Shown here: positions 1 to 6,132 of the stretch, piece by piece
How positions within the stretch are numbered: position 1 is the first letter of the stretch
How the letters are laid out: every line of letters starts with the position of its first letter
Assembly: GCA_003248845.1 (NCBI GenBank)
Contig: QFPD01000098.1
Coordinates: 1 to 7,191 of the forward strand
DNA: 7,191 bases
Direction: 5' to 3'
From: Microbacterium sp.
GTDB lineage: Bacteria; Actinomycetota; Actinomycetes; Actinomycetales; Microbacteriaceae
Notes under the pieces: model-generated
What the model was told of the DNA's origin: nothing
What the model saw: only the letters and a program-made list of their open reading frames with translations
Database searches by the model: none
Program-made: the position numbers and the translations under genes

Positions 1-436
1 GCCGGAGATCGGCGGCGGCCGGTGGCTCGCCGAACGGCAGCATCTCGTGCCGTGGGGGGATGTGCGGGCGGAGGGGCGCCGGGAGTCGGCAGGGCAGGCG
101 GAGCAGGGGGCGCCGTGGCCGGGGAGCCTGCCGGGGCCGTTGCCGACGTCGGTGTTCACTCCGCCGCTGCCGGTCGCCGTGCTCGATCAGGACGGCGACA
201 TGGTGGCTGTGGACGCCCGGGGTGACGTCACCGCCGACCCCACCTGGATCAGCGCGGGTGACGGGGTGCGGCGTGGCATCCGGCACTGGGCGGGTCCGTG
301 GCCGGTCACGGAGCGCGGGTGGGACCCTGTGCGGGCGCGGGCCGCGCACCGTTTCCAGGTGATCGACAGCGCGCAGGCGGCGTGGCTGCTCGTGTGCGAA
401 GAGGGCACCTGGCAGGCGGAGGGGGTGTACGACTGA
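1..436 (+). CDS. imuB: ImuB-type DNA polymerase Y family protein, C-terminal fragment
   Basis: This is the last ~144 codons of a gene that enters from the left edge; the frame is open from base 2 and stops at TGA 434-436. The visible part has none of the Y-family catalytic region. It shows the C-terminal features of actinobacterial ImuB proteins: an HLVPWGD stretch, a proline-rich linker (PWPGSLPGPLP), then a conserved tail with the block WAGPWPVTERGWD, a FQVID strand and the ending WQAEGVYD, which I recall as the DUF6504-like tail. ImuB is a catalytically inactive Y-family polymerase that bridges the beta clamp, ImuA and DnaE2 in the SOS mutasome; the clamp-binding motif would lie upstream. 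The gene overlaps dnaE2 by one base, so the two are surely cotranscribed and probably translationally coupled. The GTG at 47 is internal, not a start. A less specific name would be 'DNA polymerase Y family protein'. Confidence 0.85.
   Translation, partial: PEIGGGRWLAERQHLVPWGDVRAEGRRESAGQAEQGAPWPGSLPGPLPTSVFTPPLPVAVLDQDGDMVAVDARGDVTADPTWISAGDGVRRGIRHWAGPWPVTERGWDPVRARAAHRFQVIDSAQAAWLLVCEEGTWQAEGVYD
418..425 (+). promoter_or_regulatory. Ribosome binding site for dnaE2
   Basis: GGAGGGGG lies inside the end of imuB and ends 10 bases before the ATG at 436. It supports that ATG over in-frame upstream codons, because the dnaE2 frame is open back to 298. Confidence 0.6.
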
Positions 437-3400
437 TGGGATTCAACAACCCCTCCGTGACGTGGTCGGAGATGGAGCGGCTGCTCAGCGGACGCGCGAA
501 GGAGCCCGACGGCGGCGACGGTCCGGCGTTTTCGCGCAAGCGCGGAAAGTACGAGGCGCCGCCGATCGAGCGCCCCGACGATCCCGTTCCCTATGCCGAG
601 CTGCACGCGCACTCGTCGTACTCGTTCCTCGATGGCGCGTCTTCACCTGCCGAGCTCGCCGAAGAGGCCGAGCGGTTGGGTCTGCACGCGCTCGCCGTGA
701 CCGATCACGACGGGTTCTACGGGATCGTGCGTTTCGCCGAGGCAGCCGAGCAGCTGCACGTGCAGACCGTGTTCGGAGCCGAGCTGTCGCTCGCGGATGA
801 TCCGTTCTCGGCCGCGCCCGCGCGGGGCGGGCCGGCTGATCCGGGCGGGTCGCACCTGCTCGTCCTCGCCCGCGGCGAGGAGGGTTACCACCGCCTCGCC
901 GCCGCGATCACGCACGCTCAGCTCGCCGGGGGCGAGAAGGGGCGCCCGCGTTACGACCTCGACGATCTCGCTGAGCGGGCCGGCGGGCACGGGGATGCGC
1001 GCGGGGATGGACACTGGGCTGTGCTGACCGGATGCCGCAAGGGCGCCGTGCGGCAGGCGCTGGCATCCGGGGGCGCCGCCGCGGCTGCCGATGCGCTCGA
1101 TCGGCTCGTCCAGCGCTTCGGGCGCGACGCGGTGAACGTCGAACTCATCGACCACGGCGGCCCCGCCGACACCCGCGACAACGATCTGCTCGCCGCGCTC
1201 GCCGCGGAGCGCGGGCTGCCGATCCTCGCGACGAACAATGTGCACTACGCCGTGCCCGAACGGGTGCACCTGGCGGCTGCGGTCGCCGCGGTGCGGGCGA
1301 ACCGGGGCCTCGACGAGCTCGACGGCTGGCTCCCGTCGCACGCGAGCGCGCACCTGCGGTCGGGCGCCGAGATGGCGCGGCGCTTCCGTCGGTACCCCGG
1401 CGCGATCTCGCGCACCGTGACCCTCGCCGACGAGCTCGCCTTTCCGCTGCGGCGCGCGAAGCCCGCGCTGCCCAAGACGGCGGTGCCGGAGGGGCACACG
1501 CCGATGTCGTGGCTGCGACAGCTCGTGTGGGATGCCGTGCCGCGCAAGTACCCGCATGCCACCGACGCCGACCGCGCGCGCATCGAGAAGGAGCTCAGCG
1601 TCATCGAGCAGAAGGACTTTCCGGGGTACTTCCTCATCGTGCACGGGATCGTCGCCGAGGCTCGCCTCCGCGGCATCCTGTGCCAGGGGCGCGGGTCGGC
1701 GGCCAACAGCGCCGTCTGCTACCTGCTCGACATCACGGCCGTCGACTCGATCTTCTACAACCTGCCGTTCGAGCGGTTCCTCTCCGCGATGCGCGAGGAG
1801 GAGCCCGATATCGACGTCGATTTCGACTCGGACCGACGCGAGGAGATCATCCAGTGGGTGTTCGACACGTACGGCCGCGAGCGCGCAGCGCAGGTCGCGA
1901 ACGTCATCCAGTACCGGCCGAAGAACGCCGTCCGCGACATGGCGAAGGCCCTCGGTCACTCGCCGGGCCAGCAGGACGCCTGGTCGAAGCAGGTCGAGCG
2001 ATGGGAGGGCCCCGTTCCAGGTGCCCACGACATCCCCGAGCGGGTGCTGGAGTACGCCGGCGCGCTCATGAAGGCGCCGCGCCACCTCGGCATCCACTCC
2101 GGCGGCATGGTGCTCACCGAGCGCCCCGTCGGCGAGGTCGTGCCGATCGAGCACGCGCGCATGGAGAAGCGCACTGTCATCCAGTGGGACAAGGACGATG
2201 CGGCGTGGATGGGGCTCGTGAAGTTCGATCTGCTGGGGCTCGGCATGCTCGCCGCTCTGCAGTACTGCTTCGATCTCATCCGCGCAGCGACGGGGGAGGA
2301 GTGGTCGCTCGATGCGATCCCGAAGGAGGAGGCCGCGGTCTACGACATGCTGTGCCGGGCGGATTCGATCGGGGTCTTCCAGGTGGAGTCGCGTGCGCAG
2401 ATGGGGCTTCTGCCGCGCCTCCAGCCGCGGCGGTTCTACGATCTCGTGATCGAGATCGCGCTCATCCGGCCGGGGCCGATCCAGGGCGGGGCGGTGCACC
2501 CGTACGTGCGGCGGAAGGTCCAGGGCGAGACCGTCACGTACGCCCATCCGAAGCTGAAGCCGGTGCTCGAGCGCACCCTCGGCATCCCGATCTTCCAGGA
2601 GCAGCTCATGCAGATGGGCATGGCCGTCGGCGACCTCACGGGGGAGGATGCCGATGTGCTCCGTCGGGCGATGGGGTCCAAGCGCGGCATCGAGCGGATC
2701 GAGTCGGTGAAGGAGAAGCTCTACGCCGGCATGAAGCGCAACGGCCTGGTGGGCGAGGTCGCCGACGACATCTACGCGAAGATCCAGGCGTTCGCGAACT
2801 TCGGCTTCGCCGAGAGCCACTCCCTGTCGTTCGCGCTGCTGGTCTACGCGTCGTCGTGGCTCAAACTGCACTACCCGGGGGCGTTTCTCGCCGCTCTCCT
2901 GCGGGCGCAGCCGATGGGGTTCTACTCGCCGGCATCCCTCACCGCCGACGCGCGCCGGCACGGGGTGCGGGTACTGCGGCCGGACCTCCACCTCTCCGGC
3001 GCCGATGCGACGCTCGAGCCCCTCGAGCCGCTGGCGGACGGGGGTGCGCCGGCGACCGGCAGGGATGCCTGCACCGATCGCCGTCAACCGCCCGTCCCGC
3101 TGTTCGACGCGACCGCGCCCGACGAATCCGCCGCGCATCGCCGCGACGGGGCGTTCGCGGTGCGGCTCGGTCTCGCCGCGGTGACGGGGATCGGTCAGGC
3201 CCTCGCGCAGCGGATCGTCGCGGCGCGCGAGGCGCACGGGCCGTTCCGCGACTTGCGCGACCTCGTCCGTCGCACGAACGCGACCGAGGCTCAGGTCGAG
3301 GCGCTCGCCACCGCGGGGGCGTTCGAGAGCATGGGCATCTCACGGCGCGAGGGGCTGTGGCTGGCGGGGGATGCCGCGAAGGATCGCACCGAGTTCCTCG

Positions 3401-3858
3401 AGGGCACGCTCGTGTCGGTGCAGCCGCCGCTGTTTCCCGACCAGTCGAGCTACGACATCCTCGCCGCCGATCTCTGGGCGACGGGCTTGTCGACCGACGA
3501 TCATCCGCTCGTGCACTACCGGTCGCAGCTCGATGCGCGGGGTGTGCTCACAGCGCGCGGGCTGCGCACGTACGAGGTCGGGCGCCGTGTGGAGGTCGCC
3601 GGGCTCGTGACGCACCGTCAACGGCCGGCGACGGCGTCGGGCATCACGTTCCTGAACCTCGAGGACGAGTACGGCCTCATGAACGTGATCTGCTCGAAGG
3701 GGGTGTGGGACAGGTATCGGCGGGTGCTGCGGGATGCCCCGGCGCTCATCGCCCGGGGCATGCTGGAGCGCTCGCCGGAGGGGGTGACGAACCTCGTGGC
3801 CGATGCCTTCGAGGATCTGCGGATCGGGGTGCAGCACCGGTCCCGCGACTTCCGGTGA
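436..3858 (+). CDS. dnaE2: Error-prone DNA polymerase III alpha subunit DnaE2
   Basis: This is a complete 1140-residue DnaE2, a C-family polymerase that does error-prone translesion synthesis with ImuA and ImuB in the SOS response. The start MGFNNPSVTWSEMERLLSGR is typical of the family. Domains in order: PHP domain ~53-275, with metal ligands H57, H59, D66, H91, E116, H140, C200 and H270; polymerase palm and fingers ~330-850, with GRGSAANS (418-425), catalytic aspartates D458 and D460 in PDIDVDF and D598 in VKFDLLGL; helix-hairpin-helix (TGIG, 917-920) within ~910-960; OB fold ~1050-1130; and the family-like ending SRDFR. The PHP ligand that is usually Asp is N268 (TNNVHY). A Pro/Ala-rich linker at ~859-906 looks longer than usual. 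No tau-binding tail like that of a replicative DnaE follows the OB fold. It is coupled to imuB by a TGATG overlap. Control by LexA is expected from the cassette, but that promoter is outside the window. Confidence 0.96.
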   Translation: MGFNNPSVTWSEMERLLSGRAKEPDGGDGPAFSRKRGKYEAPPIERPDDPVPYAELHAHSSYSFLDGASSPAELAEEAERLGLHALAVTDHDGFYGIVRFAEAAEQLHVQTVFGAELSLADDPFSAAPARGGPADPGGSHLLVLARGEEGYHRLAAAITHAQLAGGEKGRPRYDLDDLAERAGGHGDARGDGHWAVLTGCRKGAVRQALASGGAAAAADALDRLVQRFGRDAVNVELIDHGGPADTRDNDLLAALAAERGLPILATNNVHYAVPERVHLAAAVAAVRANRGLDELDGWLPSHASAHLRSGAEMARRFRRYPGAISRTVTLADELAFPLRRAKPALPKTAVPEGHTPMSWLRQLVWDAVPRKYPHATDADRARIEKELSVIEQKDFPGYFLIVHGIVAEARLRGILCQGRGSAANSAVCYLLDITAVDSIFYNLPFERFLSAMREEEPDIDVDFDSDRREEIIQWVFDTYGRERAAQVANVIQYRPKNAVRDMAKALGHSPGQQDAWSKQVERWEGPVPGAHDIPERVLEYAGALMKAPRHLGIHSGGMVLTERPVGEVVPIEHARMEKRTVIQWDKDDAAWMGLVKFDLLGLGMLAALQYCFDLIRAATGEEWSLDAIPKEEAAVYDMLCRADSIGVFQVESRAQMGLLPRLQPRRFYDLVIEIALIRPGPIQGGAVHPYVRRKVQGETVTYAHPKLKPVLERTLGIPIFQEQLMQMGMAVGDLTGEDADVLRRAMGSKRGIERIESVKEKLYAGMKRNGLVGEVADDIYAKIQAFANFGFAESHSLSFALLVYASSWLKLHYPGAFLAALLRAQPMGFYSPASLTADARRHGVRVLRPDLHLSGADATLEPLEPLADGGAPATGRDACTDRRQPPVPLFDATAPDESAAHRRDGAFAVRLGLAAVTGIGQALAQRIVAAREAHGPFRDLRDLVRRTNATEAQVEALATAGAFESMGISRREGLWLAGDAAKDRTEFLEGTLVSVQPPLFPDQSSYDILAADLWATGLSTDDHPLVHYRSQLDARGVLTARGLRTYEVGRRVEVAGLVTHRQRPATASGITFLNLEDEYGLMNVICSKGVWDRYRRVLRDAPALIARGMLERSPEGVTNLVADAFEDLRIGVQHRSRDFR

Positions 3859-3871
3859 CCGGTGCTGCCCC
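3827..3871. terminator. Inverted repeat between convergent dnaE2 and the hesB-like gene
   Basis: GCAGCACCGG (3831-3840) and CCGGTGCTGC (3859-3868) form a perfect 10-bp stem. Three more G-C pairs follow beyond a bulged T at 3830. The 18-base loop ends with the dnaE2 stop codon. It sits where transcription from both sides converges, so it may be a bidirectional terminator. No U-tract follows on either strand, so intrinsic activity is uncertain. Confidence 0.45.
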
Positions 3872-3896
3872 GAATCGCGCGTGGCGGCCGGCGGGC

Positions 3897-4178
3897 TCAG
3901 CGCTTCTGCGCGAGCGCGAACCCGACACCGCCGTTGTCGTCGATCTGCGCATCCAGCACGCGATCTCCGAGCTGCACGGTCGAGACGGCGTCGACGAAGA
4001 CCCGTGCCCCGCCGTCCTCGACAACGGTGTCGCCTTGCTCGGGAGCGTCGGCCGGAGTGACGGCGTATCCCTCGTTCGGGGCCGTGGCCTGCGCGATGCG
4101 CAGACCCGCGGTGTCCGTCGGCAGCTTCTGGACGAGGTGCTTGACAGCGGTGGTGGCGTTCTCGGTGAGTGTGAGCAT
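3897..4178 (-). CDS. HesB/IscA-like Fe-S biogenesis fold protein lacking cysteines
   Basis: This is a 93-residue protein starting MLTLTENATTAVKHLV. The ATG at 4178 is chosen because AAGGAG sits six bases upstream (4185-4190); the frame is open further up, to 4274, but that part looks non-coding. It follows the A-type carrier (HesB/IscA) fold pattern: an N-terminal helix, the strand GLRIAQ, then GARVFVDAVSTVQLGDRVLDAQ, then GGVGFALA. A-type carriers normally bind an Fe-S cluster or iron with one Cys after the first strand and a C-terminal Cys-X-Cys. This protein has no cysteine at all and ends (AQKR) about where the Cys-X-Cys tail would begin. It resembles the short proteins annotated 'Fe-S cluster assembly protein HesB' in Microbacteriaceae. 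A cluster-carrier role is therefore doubtful and its real function is unknown. It converges with dnaE2 and diverges from poxB, in no apparent operon. It is probably cytoplasmic. Confidence 0.82.
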   Translation of the reverse strand: MLTLTENATTAVKHLVQKLPTDTAGLRIAQATAPNEGYAVTPADAPEQGDTVVEDGGARVFVDAVSTVQLGDRVLDAQIDDNGGVGFALAQKR

Positions 4179-4184
4179 GGTGCT

Positions 4185-4190
4185 CTCCTT
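4185..4190 (-). promoter_or_regulatory. Ribosome binding site of the hesB-like gene
   Basis: On the minus strand AAGGAG is followed by six bases and then ATG at 4178. It is the strongest Shine-Dalgarno match in the window and fixes the start, ruling out the 32 extra N-terminal codons of the longer open frame. Confidence 0.75.
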
Positions 4191-4290
4191 CCGTGGATTG
4201 CTTTCGTGGATGAGTGGGCCACGATTCCGAGAATGCGCGCCGAACGCAACCTCTGACACACCTTGGGTCCGCACTCACACGGGATACGGA

Positions 4291-4308
4291 GGTTCACCGC
4301 TGTCAACC
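4291..4308. promoter_or_regulatory. Imperfect 18-bp palindrome in the hesB-like/poxB divergent intergenic region
   Basis: The sequence GGTTCACCGCTGTCAACC is symmetric at 7 of 9 base pairs: GGTT/AACC outside, AC/GT inside and a GC centre. The mismatches fall at regular intervals. It lies about 36 bases before the poxB start and overlaps a TTGACA on the minus strand, so it is placed where a dimeric regulator could act on both genes. A 7-of-9 dyad can also arise by chance in GC-rich DNA. The rest of the 165-base region (4179-4343) holds no gene that I can support. Confidence 0.3.
4301..4306 (-). promoter_or_regulatory. Possible -35 element for the hesB-like gene
   Basis: A perfect TTGACA on the minus strand lies about 120 bases upstream of the hesB-like start. 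The best -10 candidate, TATCCC, follows after only 14 bases, which is shorter than the usual 16-18, so the assignment is weak. Confidence 0.25.
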
Positions 4309-4331
4309 CTCGCCGCAGCCGCCGCCGGGCG

Positions 4332-4337
4332 TAGCGT
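4332..4337 (+). promoter_or_regulatory. Possible -10 element of a leaderless poxB promoter
   Basis: TAGCGT fits the actinobacterial TANNNT -10 pattern and ends six bases before the poxB ATG, the spacing expected if transcription starts at the ATG. No properly spaced Shine-Dalgarno is present: GGAG at 4339-4342 is one base from the ATG. No convincing -35 is seen at the matching distance. Confidence 0.4.
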
Positions 4338-4343
4338 CGGAGC

Positions 4344-6074
4344 ATGGCAAACGTTGCGGACTTCTTCATCGAGACTCTCAAGCGGGCCGGCGTCGATCGG
4401 GTGTGGGGACTGCCCGGCGACTCCCTGAACGCCTTCACCGACGCGCTCAGGCGCGACGGCGGCATCCGGTGGCTGCATATGCGTCACGAAGAGGCTGCGG
4501 CCTTCGCTGCCGGGGCGGATGCCGAGTTGACGGGTGATCTCGCCGTCGTCGCGGGATCGTGCGGGCCGGGCAACCTGCACTTCATCAACGGACTGTTCGA
4601 CGCGAACCGCAACCGGGTGCCGGTGCTCGCGATCGCATCGCACATCCCGTCGGCCGAGATCGGCAGCACGTACTTCCAGGAGACGCATCCGCAGGAGCTG
4701 TTCCGTGAATGCAGCGTGTACACCGAGCTGGTCTCCGACCCCGCGCAGCTGCCGTGGGTGCTCGAGATCGCGATGCGCACCGCGGTGGAGAAGCGCGGTG
4801 TCGCGGTCGTCGTGGTGCCCGGCGACGTGTTCTTCGCGGAGGCTCCGAGCCGCAGGCCGACCGCGCCGATTCGGCCGACCCGGTCGAGCGTGCTGCCGGA
4901 TGCCGCGGACGTGCACGCCGTCGCCGAGCTGCTGAACGGGGCGAAGAAGGTGACGATCCTCGCGGGCGCCGGTGTCGCAGGGGCGCACGACGAGGTCGTC
5001 GCGCTCGCCGCGAAGCTGCAGGCGCCCGTCGTGCACGCGCTGCGCGGCAAGGAGCACATTGAGTGGCAGAACCCGTACGACGTCGGGATGACGGGGCTGC
5101 TCGGGTATGCGTCGGGGTATCGCGCGATGGAGAAGTGCGATGTGCTGCTCATGCTCGGCACCGACTTCCCCTACCGGCAGTTCTTCCCCGAGAAGGCGAA
5201 GATCGTGCAGGTCGACATTCGCGGGGAGCAGCTGGGCCGGCGCACACCGATCGACATCGGGCTCGTCGGCGCGGTGCGCGAGACGGTGGAGGCGTTGCTG
5301 CCGCTCATCGACGACGGCCGCAGCGACTCCTTCGCGAAGGAGTCGGTCGAGCACTACCGCAAGACCCGGAAGGGGCTCGACGAGCTCGCCGTCGACGACG
5401 GCAAGGCGCCGGTGCACCCGCAGTACGTCGCACGGTTGCTCGATGAGCTGGCCAGTGAGGATGCCGTGTTCACGGCCGACGTCGGCAGCCCCGTGATCTG
5501 GGCGGCGCGCTACCTGTCGATGAACGGCCGGCGGCGGCTGCTGGGGTCGTTCCTGCACGGGTCGATGGCGAACGCGATGCCCCAGGCGCTCGGCGCCCAG
5601 GCATCCGACCGAGGTCGTCAGGTGATCGCGCTCGCCGGTGACGGCGGGCTCGCGATGCTGATGGGTGATCTGCTGTCGATCCGGCAGAACGATCTGCCCG
5701 TCAAGATCGTCGTCTTCAACAACGCGTCGCTGAACTTCGTCGAGTTGGAGATGAAGGCGGCCGGCATCGTCAACTTCGGCACGGGCCTCGAGAACCCGTC
5801 GTTCGCCGCCGTCGCCGAGTCGGTGGGCGTCACCGGCATCCGCGTGGAGAAGGCGTCGGAGCTGCGCGATGCGCTGACGCGTGCGCTCGCGACCGACGGG
5901 CCGGTGCTCGTCGACGTCGTGACGGCGCGTGAGGAGCTGTCGATGCCACCGTCGATCACGGCCGCGCAGATGAAGGGCTTCACGGTCTGGGCGTTGAAGA
6001 CCGTGCTGTCGGGTCGGGGTGACGAGCTGCTGGATCTCGCCGACACGAACGTCTGGCGTCGGATCTTCCACTGA
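4344..6074 (+). CDS. poxB: Pyruvate dehydrogenase (quinone), pyruvate oxidase PoxB
   Basis: This is a 576-residue thiamine diphosphate- and FAD-dependent enzyme that decarboxylates pyruvate to acetate and CO2 and passes electrons to membrane quinone (probably menaquinone here). It aligns with E. coli PoxB (572 residues) nearly end to end. The N-terminal ThDP domain has GLPGDSLN (22-29), the catalytic glutamate E49 in RHEEAAAFAAG, and GSCGPGNLH. The middle FAD domain has HALRGKEH, NPYDVGMTGLLG and LLMLGTDFPYR. The C-terminal ThDP domain has GSFLHGSMANAMPQALGAQ and the Mg-ThDP motif GDGG (D433) to NN (459-460), with F465 at the substrate-pocket position. The last ~25 residues (SGRGDELLDLADTN and onwards) match the amphipathic membrane- and lipid-activation peptide of E. 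coli PoxB, which argues against a phosphate-dependent or acetolactate-type enzyme. The ATG at 4344 is firm because an in-frame TAG lies at 4332. Expression may be leaderless. Confidence 0.95.
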   Translation: MANVADFFIETLKRAGVDRVWGLPGDSLNAFTDALRRDGGIRWLHMRHEEAAAFAAGADAELTGDLAVVAGSCGPGNLHFINGLFDANRNRVPVLAIASHIPSAEIGSTYFQETHPQELFRECSVYTELVSDPAQLPWVLEIAMRTAVEKRGVAVVVVPGDVFFAEAPSRRPTAPIRPTRSSVLPDAADVHAVAELLNGAKKVTILAGAGVAGAHDEVVALAAKLQAPVVHALRGKEHIEWQNPYDVGMTGLLGYASGYRAMEKCDVLLMLGTDFPYRQFFPEKAKIVQVDIRGEQLGRRTPIDIGLVGAVRETVEALLPLIDDGRSDSFAKESVEHYRKTRKGLDELAVDDGKAPVHPQYVARLLDELASEDAVFTADVGSPVIWAARYLSMNGRRRLLGSFLHGSMANAMPQALGAQASDRGRQVIALAGDGGLAMLMGDLLSIRQNDLPVKIVVFNNASLNFVELEMKAAGIVNFGTGLENPSFAAVAESVGVTGIRVEKASELRDALTRALATDGPVLVDVVTAREELSMPPSITAAQMKGFTVWALKTVLSGRGDELLDLADTNVWRRIFH

Positions 6075-6120
6075 TCGCCACTTCTGGGCGCGTTCTGCGC
6101 TGACACTCAACCGCGCGTGC

Positions 6121-6126
6121 GACGAT
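6121..6126 (+). promoter_or_regulatory. Weak -10 candidate before the PAP2 gene
   Basis: GACGAT ends six bases before the GTG at 6133, with CTGACA 15 bases upstream at 6100-6105. No Shine-Dalgarno precedes the GTG, so a leaderless transcript from the 58-base poxB-PAP2 gap is possible. Both elements are poor matches, and readthrough from poxB is an alternative. Confidence 0.2.
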
Positions 6127-6132
6127 CTCACC

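Noticed and set aside
643..3237. 864-codon open frame on the minus strand opposite dnaE2
   Set aside because: It is the antisense shadow of a GC-rich gene: Arg/His/Leu/Asp-rich low-complexity translation, no recognisable domain, and the sense strand encodes a clear DnaE2.
4192..4211. Direct repeat CGTGGAT at 4192-4198 and 4205-4211 in the hesB-like 5' leader
   Set aside because: Seven bases twice in a short GC-rich leader is weak; no link to a known leader element or riboswitch fold.
1032..4256. 1074-codon plus-strand frame overlapping dnaE2 and the hesB-like gene
   Set aside because: Its translation is Arg/Ala/Gly-rich and it crosses the end of dnaE2 and a gene on the other strand; a GC-bias artefact.
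4287..4292. Shine-Dalgarno-like CGGAGG upstream of poxB
   Set aside because: No start codon follows at a suitable distance, and poxB begins more than 50 bases further on with an in-frame stop between.
6088..6100. Four-base GCGC hairpin in the poxB-PAP2 gap
   Set aside because: The stem is too short, there is no T-tract, and such matches are expected by chance at this base composition.
4275..6131. 618-codon minus-strand frame opposite poxB
   Set aside because: It is antisense to a well-supported poxB, with an Arg/His/Asp-rich translation and no domain pattern.
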